Source of the DNA: Pseudomonas lijiangensis
GTDB lineage: Bacteria; Pseudomonadota; Gammaproteobacteria; Pseudomonadales; Pseudomonadaceae
Assembly (NCBI RefSeq): GCF_018968705.1
Contig: NZ_CP076668.1
Location: forward strand, 2,677,001 to 2,741,000
Length of the DNA: 64,000 nucleotides
Reading direction: 5' to 3'
Below the pieces are notes generated by a model. The model was not told the DNA's origin and made no database searches. It saw only the letters and a list, made by a program, of their open reading frames with translations. The position numbers were made by a program, and so were the translations under genes. Positions 53,376 to 64,000 of the stretch are shown piece after piece (position 1 is the first letter of the stretch; each line of letters begins with the position of its first letter).

Positions 53376-56300
53376 AGCGTCTGAACATCAAGCGTGGGGC
53401 GAAGATCGCGGGTCTGGGGCTGGTCACGATCCTGCTGCTGTTGCTGGTGGGCACCTGGATGGCAGTGGGCACGCAGAGCGGCAGCCAGTGGGCACTGGCG
53501 CGAGTACCGGGTTTGCAGGTAGATAATTTCAGCGGTCGGCTGGGCGGACAATGGCGTGCTGACTCGGTGCTCTGGCAGCAGGGCGAGGACCGCGTTGAAG
53601 TCAGTGCCGTCCAGTTCGACTGGTCGCCTGGCTGCCTCTTGAAGATGACGCTGTGCATCGAGCAACTGCATGCCAATCAGGTGCGTATGCATTTCGCAGC
53701 CAGCGAAGAGCCTGCCAGCGAAGGCCCGCTGTCCTTGCCGCAACTGAAACTGCCCCTGGCGATTCGCTTGAATGACGTGCAGCTTGGCAGCCTGCAACTG
53801 GACGGCGTCGAGCAACTGAGTGATCTGAAACTGGCGGCGCACTGGACGGCTGATGGTCTGCAGATCGACTCGGCCCATTTGCAGCGCGACAGTCTGGTCC
53901 TCGACCTTGCCGGCCTGCTTAAGCCCGAAGGCGATTGGCCGCTGACTGCCAAGGGCACCTTGCAACTGCCGCCACAGGACGGACAGTCATGGACACTGGC
54001 GCTGGATATCACCGGCGAACTGCTCAAGACCCTGCAACTCAAGGCCGACAGCAGTGGTTACTTGCAGGGGCAGTTGAAAGGCGAGTTGCAAGCCCTGGCC
54101 GAACATCTGCCAGCCAAAGTGAACATCACCTCCGAGCGCTTCAAGCCCAGTGCCGGATTGCCGGATACCTTGCAGCTTGAGCAGGTGTTGCTCAATGCCG
54201 AAGGCAACCTCGACAGCGGCTACCAGATTACCGGCACCGCCAGCCTGCCCGCCGAACAAGGCCCGGTCGCTCTGGCGCTGCAAGGCCGTGTGGATGCCAA
54301 AGGCGCTGATATCACGGCGCTGCAACTGACCGCCAGTGAACAGCAGCATCTCACCCTCAACGGCCAGTTGAACTGGGAAAAAGCGTTCAAGGCCGATGCG
54401 AAAATCGACTGGCTGGACTTCCCGTGGCAGCGGCTTTATCCGCTGGCGAGCGAGCCTCAGGTCAGTCTGCGCACATTCAAGGGCGAGATTTCCTACACCG
54501 ACGGCCAGTATCTGGGCAATTTCAGTTCAGACCTGGATGGCCCGGCAGGTGCTTTCAGCCTGGGCAGCCCGTTCAGTGGCGATTTGCAGCGAGTGTACCT
54601 GCCGCAACTGGAGCTGGTTGCAGGGCAGGGCAAGGCCAGCGGTCATCTGAATCTGCAGTTCGCCGATGGCATCGGTTGGGACACCGCTCTGGATCTGGGT
54701 TCCCTCGATCCGTCCTATTGGGTCGCGGAACTGCCGGGCACTCTGGCCGGGGTGCTGCGCAGCAAAGGGCAATTGAAAGACGAAAAGCTCGAACTCAATG
54801 CCGACCTGGATCTCAAGGGACGCTTGCGTGGTCAGCCCGCGGTGTTGCTGGTCAAAGCCGATGGCGCGGGTGAGCAATGGAACCTCGGTGCGCTGGATAT
54901 ACGCCTGGGCGACAACCGGATCCAGGGTCGCGGCAGCTTGCAGCAGCGTCTTGCAGGTCAGGTGGACCTCAATCTGCCTCGTCTTGGGCAGCTATGGCCA
55001 CGATTGCAGGGGCGGATCAACGCAAAGCTGGATCTGGCCGGAACGTTCCAGGCCCCTCAGGGCAGGTTTGACCTGCAAGGCTCGCAACTGGCTTTGCAGG
55101 ACAATCGCCTGCAAAACCTGACAGTGGCGGCTAGGCTCGATCAGGCCCAGCGGGCAACGGTCGATCTCAAGGGCAGCGGTATTCACGCCGGTGACACTGC
55201 ATTGGGAACCTTGACCGTCAATGGGCAGGGCACGCTCAAGAACCAGCAGATGAAACTCGACCTGCAAGGCCCGTTGCTGAAACTGGCGCTGGCACTCGAC
55301 GGTGCTCTGGATCAGGGCAACTGGCGAGGACGACTGGCCAGCGGCGCCATTCAGAGCGGCGGGCAGGACTGGAAACTGCAACAGCCTGCAAGGCTTGAAC
55401 GTCTGGCCGACGGCAAGATCAACTTCGGTGCCCATTGCTGGGCTTCCGGGCAGGCAAGCCTGTGCGGTGAGGATCAGCGTCTGATGCCTGAGCCCCGGTT
55501 GCGTTATCACCTGAAGAACTTCCCCCTCGAAAGCCTGGCTCAGTGGCTGCCCAAGGACTTCGCCTGGAAAGGCGCGCTCAATGCCGATATCCGACTCGAT
55601 CTGCCAGCCGCCGGGCCTGACGGGCAAATCACGGTCGATGCCAGCAACGGCACGCTGCGGGTACGGGAAAAGGAGCAGTGGCTGGACTTTCCTTATCGCA
55701 GCCTGAAACTCAGCAGCACCCTGAAACCACGCAGTATCGATTCGCGACTGGATTTCGATGGCGAGAAACTGGGCAAACTGCTGCTCACGGCACGAATCGA
55801 CCCGCTGTCTCGCAACAAGAGCCTGAGTGGCGACTTCAACCTGTCCGGCCTGGACGTTTCCGTGGCGCGGCCCTTCGTGCCCATGGTGCAGAAACTCAAT
55901 GGCCGCCTGAGTGGCAATGGTCGGCTGTCCGGTGGTCTGCTGGCACCTCAGGTCAATGGCAGTCTCAGCCTGGAGGGTGGTGAGGTTTCCGGTCCTGAAT
56001 TGCCTATGGAGTTGCAGGATCTGAAAGTCCAGGCCCTGATTGCGGGGGAAAACGTACAGCTCAATGGCGGCTGGAAGAGCGGCGCGACCGGGCAGGGTAC
56101 CGTGAGCGGGCAGGTGGCCTGGGGTCAGGCCCTGATGGTGGATATCAATCTCAAGGGCTCGCGCCTGCCGATTACCGTCGATCCTTATGTCGCCGTGGAA
56201 GCGGCGCCCGACCTGAAAATCGCCATGCACAACGACCGGTTGGGCATTTCCGGCAAGGTGCTGGTGCCCAAGGGCACGATCACGGTGCGCGAGTTGCCGC

Positions 56301-57061
56301 CTTCTACTGTGAAACTGTCGGGGGATACGGTCATCGTGGGCCAGCAGACCGAAGAGGGTGCGCCGCCGCTGGCCATGGCGATGGATATCGATGTCGAGGT
56401 CGGGCAGGAAAAACTGGCGTTCAGCGGCTTCGGGCTGACGGCCAACCTTGTCGGGCGTGTGCACATTGGCGACAACCTGGATACCCGTGGCGAACTGAAC
56501 CTCAATGACGGGCGTTACCGCGCCTATGGCCAGCGTCTGAACATTCGCAAGGCTCGCCTGTTGTTTGCAGGCCCCATCGATCAGCCTTATCTGGATATCG
56601 AAGCGATTCGCCAGACCGACGAGATCATTGCCGGTATCCGCCTGACCGGCAGTGCCGATCAGCCCACTACCGAAGTGTTTTCCGAACCTGCCATGAGTCA
56701 GGAGCAGGCGCTGTCCTATCTGGTGATGGGCAGGCCGCTGGGCAATGACGGCGAAGACAGCAACATGGTTGCCCAGGCCGCCCTGGCGCTGGGCGTAGCG
56801 GGAAGTGCGTCGACGACCGGCAAACTGGCCGACAACCTCGGGATCAAGGACTTTGAACTCGATACCACCGGCACGGGCAACAAGACCAATGTCGTGGCCA
56901 GCGGCAAGATCACCGAAAAACTCAGTCTGCGCTATGGCGTGGGCGTGTTCGAGCCCGCCAATACCATCGCGCTGCGCTATATGCTGAGCAAAAGGGTGTA
57001 TCTGGAAGCGGCCAGTGGCCTTGCCAGTTCGCTGGATATTTTTTATAAGCGGGATTTCTAG
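53372..57061 (+). CDS. tamB: Translocation and assembly module inner-membrane protein TamB
   Basis: 1229 residues from a GTG that overlaps the tamA stop. One N-terminal signal-anchor (IAGLGLVTILLLLLVGTWMAV) is followed by a very long stretch of repeating beta strands (LDLAGLLKP, LNLPRLGQL and similar) and the C-terminal DUF490 domain (LNDGRYRAYGQRLNIRKARLLFAGPIDQPYLDIEA, AMSQEQALSYLVMGRPL). The strands form a periplasm-spanning groove. It is coupled to TamA. A large open frame on the other strand is only its shadow. Confidence 0.94.
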   Translation: MKRLNIKRGAKIAGLGLVTILLLLLVGTWMAVGTQSGSQWALARVPGLQVDNFSGRLGGQWRADSVLWQQGEDRVEVSAVQFDWSPGCLLKMTLCIEQLHANQVRMHFAASEEPASEGPLSLPQLKLPLAIRLNDVQLGSLQLDGVEQLSDLKLAAHWTADGLQIDSAHLQRDSLVLDLAGLLKPEGDWPLTAKGTLQLPPQDGQSWTLALDITGELLKTLQLKADSSGYLQGQLKGELQALAEHLPAKVNITSERFKPSAGLPDTLQLEQVLLNAEGNLDSGYQITGTASLPAEQGPVALALQGRVDAKGADITALQLTASEQQHLTLNGQLNWEKAFKADAKIDWLDFPWQRLYPLASEPQVSLRTFKGEISYTDGQYLGNFSSDLDGPAGAFSLGSPFSGDLQRVYLPQLELVAGQGKASGHLNLQFADGIGWDTALDLGSLDPSYWVAELPGTLAGVLRSKGQLKDEKLELNADLDLKGRLRGQPAVLLVKADGAGEQWNLGALDIRLGDNRIQGRGSLQQRLAGQVDLNLPRLGQLWPRLQGRINAKLDLAGTFQAPQGRFDLQGSQLALQDNRLQNLTVAARLDQAQRATVDLKGSGIHAGDTALGTLTVNGQGTLKNQQMKLDLQGPLLKLALALDGALDQGNWRGRLASGAIQSGGQDWKLQQPARLERLADGKINFGAHCWASGQASLCGEDQRLMPEPRLRYHLKNFPLESLAQWLPKDFAWKGALNADIRLDLPAAGPDGQITVDASNGTLRVREKEQWLDFPYRSLKLSSTLKPRSIDSRLDFDGEKLGKLLLTARIDPLSRNKSLSGDFNLSGLDVSVARPFVPMVQKLNGRLSGNGRLSGGLLAPQVNGSLSLEGGEVSGPELPMELQDLKVQALIAGENVQLNGGWKSGATGQGTVSGQVAWGQALMVDINLKGSRLPITVDPYVAVEAAPDLKIAMHNDRLGISGKVLVPKGTITVRELPPSTVKLSGDTVIVGQQTEEGAPPLAMAMDIDVEVGQEKLAFSGFGLTANLVGRVHIGDNLDTRGELNLNDGRYRAYGQRLNIRKARLLFAGPIDQPYLDIEAIRQTDEIIAGIRLTGSADQPTTEVFSEPAMSQEQALSYLVMGRPLGNDGEDSNMVAQAALALGVAGSASTTGKLADNLGIKDFELDTTGTGNKTNVVASGKITEKLSLRYGVGVFEPANTIALRYMLSKRVYLEAASGLASSLDIFYKRDF

Positions 57062-57083
57062 GGCGATGGCTCTATCCCGAGGC

Positions 57084-57227
57084 AATGCCGATCAATAAGG
57101 TTCATGAGTCACCTTGTGGGAGGCAGCTTGCTGGCGACTTCGCGTACAGACGCAGAATATCTGTCGGTTTTCAGGCCTTTTCGCCAGCAAGCTGCCTCCT
57201 GCACGTCTGTGCGCTGACTGATCAGCA
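57084..57227. mobile_element. MITE-like element, copy 4 (decayed ends)
   Basis: AATGCCGATCAATAAGG at the left and CTGACTGATCAGCA at the right are worn forms of the terminal repeats; the interior GGGAGGCAGCTTGCTGGCGA and its complement are well kept. It is 144 bp with no target duplication. It lies 23 bp after tamB and before tpx. Confidence 0.78.
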
Positions 57228-57330
57228 CGCCTGTTTCATGGCAGTTTTCGGAAATATCCGATCTAGGTAGTCTGACACTTTCGTGGTTAACTTCCGGCTC
57301 TTCAAAAACTCTGTAAAAGGACTTGGTTTC

Positions 57331-57831
57331 ATGGCTCAAGTAACGCTCAAAGGCAACCCTGTACAAATCGCTGGCGACCTGCCGAAAACCGGCAGCGCTG
57401 CTCCCGCTTTCACTCTGGTCGGTGCCGGCCTTGCCGATGTGACCCTGGCTGACTTTGCGGGCAAGCGTAAAGTCCTGAACATCTTCCCAAGTGTCGATAC
57501 TCCGACCTGCGCTACTTCCGTGCGCAAGTTCAACGCCCAGGCCAATGACGTCGCAAACGCCGTCGTGCTGTGCATTTCCGCTGACCTGCCATTCGCCCAG
57601 GCTCGCTTCTGTGGCTCGGAAGGTCTGGAGAACGTCCAGAACCTGTCTTCTTTCCGCAGTGCCGATTTCGGCAAGAACTACGGCGTTGAAATCGCCGATG
57701 GCGCTCTGGCTCACCTGACTGCCCGTGCTGTTGTCGTCCTGGACGAGAACAACAATGTATTGCACAGCGAGCTGGTGTCGGAAATCGCTGAAGAGCCAGA
57801 CTATGCAGCGGCTCTGGCTGTACTGAAGTAA
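57331..57831 (+). CDS. tpx: Thiol peroxidase
   Basis: 166 residues from the ATG preceded by AAAAGG; the open frame extends 16 codons upstream. Peroxidatic C60 lies in [13 protein letters not shown] and resolving C94 in QARFCG, the atypical 2-Cys Tpx pattern. It reduces lipid and other peroxides with thioredoxin. A strong terminator follows at once. Confidence 0.96.
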   Translation: MAQVTLKGNPVQIAGDLPKTGSAAPAFTLVGAGLADVTLADFAGKRKVLNIFPSVDTPTCATSVRKFNAQANDVANAVVLCISADLPFAQARFCGSEGLENVQNLSSFRSADFGKNYGVEIADGALAHLTARAVVVLDENNNVLHSELVSEIAEEPDYAAALAVLK

Positions 57832-57849
57832 TAAACGGCAACACTTCGG

Positions 57850-57878
57850 CGGCCTGAATCCGTTCAGGCCGTTTTTTT
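57850..57878 (+). terminator. Rho-independent terminator of tpx
   Basis: CGGCCTGAA pairs with TTCAGGCCG across TCCG and is followed by seven T. Confidence 0.92.
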
Positions 57879-57981
57879 ATTTGCGCTTCAACCGTTTAAC
57901 AAAAGTAAGCGCTTGGTAAAGGCGCTTTGCTTGTAACTCGTCTGTGCTTATTGTTCAGCCTCCTGAAGAACCCCACCTGTA

Positions 57982-59298
57982 ATGGTTGATTTATTCATGC
58001 AATCGTCTGGCCCCCGTAATTCCCGTCGCTGGTTGATCAGTCTGCTGGTCCTGTTGGTTATCGTCGGTTTGTGCTGGTGGTTCTGGCCTGCGTCCTCTCC
58101 GTCCCACAAGGGCGCCGAGTCGGGCAAGGCACCGGCAGCGGCAAGCGCAGGCAAAGCGGCGCGGCCAGGCTTCGGTGGTTCGGCGGCAGCGGTTCCGGTG
58201 CGGGTTGCCCCGGTGACCCAGGGCGACTTCCCGATCTATTACAAGGCGCTGGGCACGGTGACTGCGACCAACACCATTAATGTGCGCAGCCGTGTGGCGG
58301 GCGAACTGGTCCGTATCCACTTCCAGGAAGGGCAGATGGTCAAGGCGGGCGACCTTCTGGCCGAAATCGATCCACGGCCCTATCAGGTTGCGCTGCAACA
58401 GGCTGAAGGCACCCTGGCGACCAATCAGGCGCTGTTGAAGAACGCCCAGCTCGACGTGCAGCGTTACCGCGGTCTGTTCGCCGAGGACAGCATCGCCAAG
58501 CAGACCCTGGACACTGCCGAATCTCTGGTGAACCAGTACCAGGGGACCATCAAGTCCAATCAGGCGGCTGTGGCGGAGGCGAAGCTCAATCTGGACTTCA
58601 CCCGCATCAAGGCCCCGATTGCCGGACGTGTCGGCCTCAAGCAACTGGACATCGGCAATCTGGTCGCTGCCAACGACACCACGGCACTGGTGGTGATTAC
58701 CCAGACCCAGCCTATTTCGGTCAACTTCACCTTGCCGGAGAAAGACCTTTCAGCTGTCATTGCCCGTTACCGCAGCAGCGACAAATTGCCTGTCGAGGCC
58801 TGGGACCGGGGCGACCTCAAGTTGCAGGCCACCGGTGTGCTCGCCAGCCTGGACAACCAGATCGATGTCACCACCGGCACCCTGAAGTTCAAGGCCCGTT
58901 TTGAAAACCGCGATGAAGTGCTGTTCCCCAATCAGTTCGTGAATGTGCGCTTGCGTGCGGACACCCTCAAGCAAGCGGTGCTGGTACCTACAGCGGCCGT
59001 GCAGTTCGGCACAAATGGCACCTTTGTCTATGCGCTGGACGGCGACAAGAAGGTCAAGATCAACCTGCTCAAGACCGGCCCGAGCGATGAAACCTCGACC
59101 GTCGTGCTCGAAGGCCTGGCTGCCGGTGCCCAGGTCGTGCTCGAAGGCACCGACCGTCTGCGCGACGGTGCCGCAGTGGAGGTGGTCACTGACAGCAAGG
59201 ACGTGCCGTCCACTCCAGGCCAGCAGTTGCAGGGCAAGCCTGACAAGGCCACCGATAAATCGGCCTCGGCCGACAAGGTGGAAAAAAACCAAGCATGA
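57982..59298 (+). CDS. muxA: RND efflux periplasmic adaptor (MuxA/MdtA family)
   Basis: 438 residues from ATG 57982; a second ATG at 57997 (MQSSGPRN) is possible. A membrane anchor ([19 protein letters not shown]) is followed by an alanine/glycine-rich linker and the lipoyl/alpha-hairpin/barrel order of membrane fusion proteins ([55 protein letters not shown]). Together with two RND genes it matches MuxABC/MdtABC, which pump novobiocin, aminocoumarins and other drugs. Overlaps muxB by 4 bp. Confidence 0.93.
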   Translation: MVDLFMQSSGPRNSRRWLISLLVLLVIVGLCWWFWPASSPSHKGAESGKAPAAASAGKAARPGFGGSAAAVPVRVAPVTQGDFPIYYKALGTVTATNTINVRSRVAGELVRIHFQEGQMVKAGDLLAEIDPRPYQVALQQAEGTLATNQALLKNAQLDVQRYRGLFAEDSIAKQTLDTAESLVNQYQGTIKSNQAAVAEAKLNLDFTRIKAPIAGRVGLKQLDIGNLVAANDTTALVVITQTQPISVNFTLPEKDLSAVIARYRSSDKLPVEAWDRGDLKLQATGVLASLDNQIDVTTGTLKFKARFENRDEVLFPNQFVNVRLRADTLKQAVLVPTAAVQFGTNGTFVYALDGDKKVKINLLKTGPSDETSTVVLEGLAAGAQVVLEGTDRLRDGAAVEVVTDSKDVPSTPGQQLQGKPDKATDKSASADKVEKNQA

Positions 59299-62200
59299 AC
59301 ATGTCGCGCCTGTTCATCCTGCGTCCGGTCGCCACCACGCTGAGCATGCTGGCGATTGTGCTGGCCGGTTTGATCGCCTACACCCTGTTGCCGGTTTCGG
59401 CCCTGCCACAGGTGGATTACCCGACCATCCGGGTCATGACCCTGTATCCGGGCGCCAGCCCGCAGGTCATGACCAGTGCCGTGACGGCGCCGCTGGAGCG
59501 ACAGTTCGGGCAGATGCCGGGGCTGGACCAGATGGCGTCCACCAGTTCGGGTGGCGCGTCGGTCATCACCTTGCGTTTCAATCTTGAAATCAATATGGAC
59601 GTGGCCGAGCAGGAGGTGCAGGCGGCCATCAATGCCGCGACCAACCTGTTGCCCAATGATCTGCCTGCGCCACCGGTCTACAACAAGGTCAACCCGGCGG
59701 ATACGCCGGTCCTGACCTTGGCAATCACCTCCAGGACCATGCTGCTGCCCAAACTCAACGATCTGGTGGATACGCGCATGGCGCAGAAAATCTCCCAGAT
59801 CAGCGGCGTCGGTATGGTCAGCATCGCGGGCGGGCAGCGTCAGGCGGTGCGGATCAAGGTCAACCCCGAAGCCCTGGCTGCCAACGGTCTGAATCTGGCG
59901 GATGTGCGCACGCTGATCAGTGCCTCCAACGTCAACCAGCCAAAGGGTAACTTCGATGGTCCGACCCGGGTGTCGATGCTCGATGCCAACGACCAGCTCA
60001 AGTCTCCCGAGGAATACGCCAACCTGATCCTGGCCTACAGCAATGGTGCGCCGCTGCGCCTGAAAGATGTGGCGCAGATCGTCGATGGTGCGGAAAACGA
60101 GCGACTGGCCGCCTGGGCCAACCGCAATCAGGCGGTGCTGCTTAATATCCAGCGTCAGCCCGGTGCCAACGTCATCGAGGTGGTCGACCGGATCAAGGCC
60201 TTGCTGCCCAGCATCACGGACAACCTTCCGGCCGGGCTGGATGTGGTTGTACTGACCGACCGCACCCAGACCATTCGTGCCTCCGTCACCGACGTTCAGC
60301 ATGAGTTGCTGATCGCCATCGTGCTCGTGGTACTGGTGACCTTCCTGTTTCTGCGCCGTGTCAGCGCAACCATCATTCCGTCGATTGCCGTGCCGTTGTC
60401 CCTGATCGGCACGTTTGGCGTGATGTATCTGGCCGGTTTCTCCATCAACAACCTCACACTGATGGCCCTGACCATCGCTACCGGCTTTGTGGTGGACGAT
60501 GCCATCGTGATGCTGGAGAACATTTCCCGGCATATCGAAGAAGGTGAAACACCTTTTCAGGCAGCCTTGAAGGGCGCGAAGCAGATCGGCTTCACGCTGA
60601 TTTCCCTGACCCTGTCGCTGATTGCCGTATTGATCCCGCTGCTGTTCATGGCCGATGTGGTGGGGCGTTTGTTCCGGGAGTTCGCCATTACCCTGGCCGT
60701 GGCGATCCTGATTTCCCTTGTTGTATCCCTGACACTGACCCCGATGATGTGCGCCCGCTTGCTCAAGCGCGAGCCAAAGGAAGAAGAGCAGGGGCGTTTC
60801 TACCGCGCCAGCGGTGCCTGGATCGACTGGCTGATCCGCATCTATTCCGACAAGCTGCGCTGGGTACTCAAGCATCAGCCTCTGACTCTGCTGGTGGCCA
60901 TCGGTACGATGGGTTTGACCGTCTTGCTTTACATGGCCGTTCCCAAGGGGTTCTTTCCGGTGCAGGACACTGGCGTGATCCAGGGGATTTCCGAAGCGCC
61001 ACAGTCGGTGTCGTTCAAGTCCATGAGCGAGCGTCAGCAATCGCTGGCGGACATCATTCTCAAGGATCCTGCCGTTGCCAGCCTGTCTTCCTATATAGGT
61101 GTCGATGGTGACAACGCGACGCTCAACAGCGGCCGCCTCCTGATCAACCTCAAACCCCATGGCGAGCGCGACCTGACGGCCATGCAGGTCATCCAGCGTC
61201 TGCAACCTCAACTGGACGGCTTGTCGGGCATTCGTCTGTTCATGCAGCCGGTGCAGGACCTGACCATCGAAGACCGGGTCAGCCGGACCCAGTACCAGTT
61301 CAGCATGTCGTCACCCGACGCCGAACTGCTCAGTCTGTGGAGCGGCAAGCTGGTGGACGCCCTGAGCAAGCGCCCGGAACTGACCGATGTCGCCAGTGAC
61401 CTGCAGGACAAGGGCTTGCAGGTTTACCTGATGATCGACCGCGATGCTGCAAGCCGCGTGGGCGTTACCGTGGCCAATATCACCGATGCGCTGTACGACG
61501 CTTTCGGTCAGCGGCAGATTTCCACCATCTACACCCAGGCCAGCCAGTATCGAGTGGTACTGCAGGCGGCTTCCGGCAACGAACTGGGTCCCAAGGCGCT
61601 GGAGCAGATTCACGTCAAGACCACCGATGGCGGTCAGGTCAAGCTATCGAGTCTGGCCAGGGTCGAGCAGCGTCAGGCACAACTGGCGATTGCCCATATG
61701 GGGCAGTTCCCGGCGGTCATGATGTCGTTCAACCTCGCACCTGATGTGGCGCTGGGCGAAGCGGTCAAGGTGATCGAGCAGGTACAGAAAGACATTGGTA
61801 TGCCGATTGGCGTGCAGACCCAGTTCCAGGGCGCTGCCGCAGCGTTCCAGGCCTCGCTGTCCAGCACGCTGCTGCTGATCCTGGCGGCGGTGGTGACCAT
61901 GTACATCGTGCTGGGCGTGCTCTACGAGAGTTATATCCACCCGATCACCATTCTCTCGACCCTGCCATCGGCAGCGGTGGGCGCCTTGCTGGCCCTGATG
62001 ATCAGCGGCAACGATCTGGGGATGATCGCCATTATCGGCATCATTCTGCTGATCGGTATCGTCAAGAAGAACGCCATCATGATGATCGACTTCGCCCTGG
62101 ACGCCGAACGTAATCGCGGCATCGACCCCGAGACGGCCATCTATGAAGCGGCGTTGCTGCGTTTCCGGCCGATTCTGATGACGACCCTGGCGGCGCTGTT

Positions 62201-62393
62201 CGGCGCGATACCGCTGATGCTGGCCACCGGCTCCGGCGCAGAGCTGCGCCAGCCGCTGGGACTGGTGATGGTTGGCGGCCTGTTGCTCAGCCAGATCCTC
62301 ACGCTGTTCACGACCCCGGTGATCTACCTGTACTTCGATCGTCTGGGCCGTCGCTGGGCGCGCAAGTCTGACTCAAGACAGGTCGAAGCATGA
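59295..62393 (+). CDS. muxB: RND efflux pump subunit (MuxB/MdtB family)
   Basis: 1032 residues, full-length inner-membrane RND transporter with the typical 12 spans and two large periplasmic loops. N-terminal [39 protein letters not shown] and the proton-relay [14 protein letters not shown] in span 4 (paired Asp) are intact, as is the C-terminal [21 protein letters not shown]. It forms hetero-trimers with MuxC. Confidence 0.95.
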   Translation: MNMSRLFILRPVATTLSMLAIVLAGLIAYTLLPVSALPQVDYPTIRVMTLYPGASPQVMTSAVTAPLERQFGQMPGLDQMASTSSGGASVITLRFNLEINMDVAEQEVQAAINAATNLLPNDLPAPPVYNKVNPADTPVLTLAITSRTMLLPKLNDLVDTRMAQKISQISGVGMVSIAGGQRQAVRIKVNPEALAANGLNLADVRTLISASNVNQPKGNFDGPTRVSMLDANDQLKSPEEYANLILAYSNGAPLRLKDVAQIVDGAENERLAAWANRNQAVLLNIQRQPGANVIEVVDRIKALLPSITDNLPAGLDVVVLTDRTQTIRASVTDVQHELLIAIVLVVLVTFLFLRRVSATIIPSIAVPLSLIGTFGVMYLAGFSINNLTLMALTIATGFVVDDAIVMLENISRHIEEGETPFQAALKGAKQIGFTLISLTLSLIAVLIPLLFMADVVGRLFREFAITLAVAILISLVVSLTLTPMMCARLLKREPKEEEQGRFYRASGAWIDWLIRIYSDKLRWVLKHQPLTLLVAIGTMGLTVLLYMAVPKGFFPVQDTGVIQGISEAPQSVSFKSMSERQQSLADIILKDPAVASLSSYIGVDGDNATLNSGRLLINLKPHGERDLTAMQVIQRLQPQLDGLSGIRLFMQPVQDLTIEDRVSRTQYQFSMSSPDAELLSLWSGKLVDALSKRPELTDVASDLQDKGLQVYLMIDRDAASRVGVTVANITDALYDAFGQRQISTIYTQASQYRVVLQAASGNELGPKALEQIHVKTTDGGQVKLSSLARVEQRQAQLAIAHMGQFPAVMMSFNLAPDVALGEAVKVIEQVQKDIGMPIGVQTQFQGAAAAFQASLSSTLLLILAAVVTMYIVLGVLYESYIHPITILSTLPSAAVGALLALMISGNDLGMIAIIGIILLIGIVKKNAIMMIDFALDAERNRGIDPETAIYEAALLRFRPILMTTLAALFGAIPLMLATGSGAELRQPLGLVMVGGLLLSQILTLFTTPVIYLYFDRLGRRWARKSDSRQVEA

Positions 62394-64000
62394 ACCTGTC
62401 CGCACCCTTTATCAGCAGGCCGGTCGCCACCGTCCTGCTGAGTCTGGCAATCATGCTGCTGGGCGCGGTCAGTTTCAGGCTGTTGCCCGTGGCGCCGTTG
62501 CCGAACATGGATTTCCCGGTGATTGTGGTGTCGGCCAGCCTGCCGGGCGCGAGTCCCGAGATCATGGCCTCCAGTGTGGCCACGCCACTGGAGCGCTCCT
62601 TGGGGTCCATCGCCGGCATCAATACCATGAGCAGCAGTTCGAGCCAGGGTACGACCCGGGTGATCCTGCAGTTCGACCTGGACCGGGATATCAACGGTGC
62701 GGCGCGGGAAGTGCAGGCGGCAATCAACGCCTCGCGCAATCTGTTGCCCAGCGGTATGCGCAGCATGCCGACCTACAAGAAGGTCAACCCTTCCCAGGCA
62801 CCGATCATGGTGCTGACCCTGACTTCCGATGTGCTGGAAAAAGGGCAGCTCTACGATCTGGCTTCCACCATCCTGTCCCAGAGCCTGTCTCAGGTGACCG
62901 GTGTCGGCGAAGTGCAGATTGGCGGCAGTTCGCTGCCGGCCGTGCGTATCGAGCTGGAACCGAACATGCTGGACCAGTACGGTGTTTCCCTCGACGAAGT
63001 GCGTACCACCATCACCGGCTCCAACGTGCGTCGCCCCAAGGGTTTTGTCGAAGACAGCCAGCATAACTGGCAGGTCCAGGCCAACGACCAGCTGGAAAAG
63101 GCCAAGGATTACGCGCCACTGATCATTCGCTATCAGGATGGCGCGGCACTGCGTCTCAAGGATGTGGCCAAGGTCAGCGACGCCGTGGAAAACCGCTACA
63201 ACAGTGGTTTCTTCAATGATCAGTCGGCGGTGCTGCTGGTCATCAACCGTCAGGCCGGTGCCAACATCATCGAGACGGTGGCGCAGATCAAGGAGCAGTT
63301 GCCTGCCTTGCAGGCGGTCTTGCCTGCCAGTGTGAAGCTGAACATCGCCATGGACCGTTCGCCGGTCATCAAGGCCACGCTGCATGAAGCCGAGATGACC
63401 CTGCTGATCGCCGTGGTTCTGGTGATTCTGGTGGTGTTCCTGTTTCTGGGCAGTCTGCGGGCCTCTCTGATCCCGACACTGGCGGTGCCGGTTTCCCTGG
63501 TGGGCACGTTCGCCATCATGTACCTGTGTGGCTTCTCCCTGAACAACCTGTCGCTGATGGCCCTGATTCTGGCTACCGGGCTGGTGGTGGACGACGCAAT
63601 CGTGGTGCTGGAGAACATTTCCCGGCACATCGATGAAGGTGTCCCGCCCCTGAAGGCGGCTTACCTGGGGTCCAAGGAAGTCGGTTTCACGCTGTTGTCC
63701 ATGAACGTTTCGCTGGTGGCCGTGTTCATCTCGATCCTGTTCATGGGCGGCCTGGTGGAAAGCCTGTTCCGGGAGTTCTCCATCACGCTGTCGGTGGCGA
63801 TCATCGTTTCACTGCTGGTTTCCCTGACGTTGACGCCGATGCTCTGCGCGCGCTGGCTCAAGCCTCAGAAGCAGGAAAAGACTGCTTTTCAACGCTGGAG
63901 CCAGCGCGTCAACGATCGCATGGTGGTCGGCTATGACCGTTCCCTTGGCTGGGTGCTGCGCCACCCGCGTCTGACGCTGCTCAGCCTGCTGATTACCATC
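62390..64000 (+). CDS. muxC: RND efflux pump subunit (MuxC/MdtC family), 3' truncated
   Basis: The first 537 residues of an expected ~1030 are present; the window end cuts the gene. It starts with an ATG overlapping the muxB stop. [43 protein letters not shown] is typical of the C-type partner, and the span-4 proton relay [14 protein letters not shown] is intact. An outer-membrane channel gene may follow beyond the window. Confidence 0.95.
   Translation, partial: MNLSAPFISRPVATVLLSLAIMLLGAVSFRLLPVAPLPNMDFPVIVVSASLPGASPEIMASSVATPLERSLGSIAGINTMSSSSSQGTTRVILQFDLDRDINGAAREVQAAINASRNLLPSGMRSMPTYKKVNPSQAPIMVLTLTSDVLEKGQLYDLASTILSQSLSQVTGVGEVQIGGSSLPAVRIELEPNMLDQYGVSLDEVRTTITGSNVRRPKGFVEDSQHNWQVQANDQLEKAKDYAPLIIRYQDGAALRLKDVAKVSDAVENRYNSGFFNDQSAVLLVINRQAGANIIETVAQIKEQLPALQAVLPASVKLNIAMDRSPVIKATLHEAEMTLLIAVVLVILVVFLFLGSLRASLIPTLAVPVSLVGTFAIMYLCGFSLNNLSLMALILATGLVVDDAIVVLENISRHIDEGVPPLKAAYLGSKEVGFTLLSMNVSLVAVFISILFMGGLVESLFREFSITLSVAIIVSLLVSLTLTPMLCARWLKPQKQEKTAFQRWSQRVNDRMVVGYDRSLGWVLRHPRLTLLSLLITI

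Noticed and set aside
54992..57085. Long minus-strand open frame (697 codons) opposite tamB
   Set aside because: Antisense shadow of tamB; composition dominated by Gln, Gly and His with no family features.
59028..61211. Long minus-strand open frame (727 codons) opposite muxA/muxB
   Set aside because: It mirrors the muxB codons, is rich in His, Gln, Arg and Gly as expected of an antisense frame in GC-rich DNA, and has no recognisable domain.

Overview
The window is a gene-dense, GC-rich stretch of a gamma-proteobacterial chromosome, almost certainly Pseudomonas and most likely the P. syringae/fluorescens side of the genus. The evidence is a Fur-controlled PrrF-type small RNA, a Crc-sequestering small RNA of the CrcX/Y/Z type, REP hairpins of the pseudomonad kind between genes, the liu (leucine/isovalerate) genes, araFGH, tamAB, and a MuxABC-type efflux locus. 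No rRNA, tRNA, CRISPR array, prophage or transposase gene is visible.

Layout. 1-3992: end of an FAD-linked oxidase, a class I aminotransferase and a three-gene polar amino acid ABC transporter, all overlapping. 4133-7528: thiol dioxygenase and a large protein joining four rhodanese domains to a cystathionine beta-lyase-like enzyme. 7619-10336: Zur box, possible 43-codon membrane peptide and a zinc-type ABC transporter. 10478-17261: L-arabinose/aldose locus (mutarotase, lactonase, SDR, araFGH) with a repeated operator motif. 17397-21602: Fur box, FecI-type sigma, FecR and TonB receptor, with a 155-bp MITE between fecR and the receptor. 21668-27660: XRE regulator, pqiAABC operon, SPOR lipoprotein, DUF883 protein and a small conserved protein. 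27663-32271: LysR/nitrilase pair, LEA-type lipoprotein, thiolase and enoyl-CoA hydratase. 32258-37808: orphan VgrG, YebC, LRR-protein kinase and M14 carboxypeptidase. 37887-38812: a sigma-region-4/FecR-N hybrid behind a Fur palindrome, and PrrF. 38888-46563: liuR-liuE, a sigma54-dependent Crc-type RNA, then liuABCD. 46649-51261: LysR, acyl-CoA dehydrogenase, PstS-OmpA fusion and xthA. 51651-64000: tamAB, tpx and muxABC (muxC cut by the window end).

How it fits together. Metal supply is a strong theme: a Zur-type zinc uptake operon, a Fur-type siderophore signalling operon, and PrrF beside an unusual Fur-box-preceded sigma/FecR hybrid. Carbon control is the second theme: leucine catabolism genes surround an RNA that in pseudomonads titrates Hfq/Crc to relieve catabolite repression. 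The non-coding DNA is rich in dispersed inverted repeats. One family has terminal inverted repeats, and one copy has a perfect 11-bp flanking duplication, which marks it as a non-autonomous transposable element.
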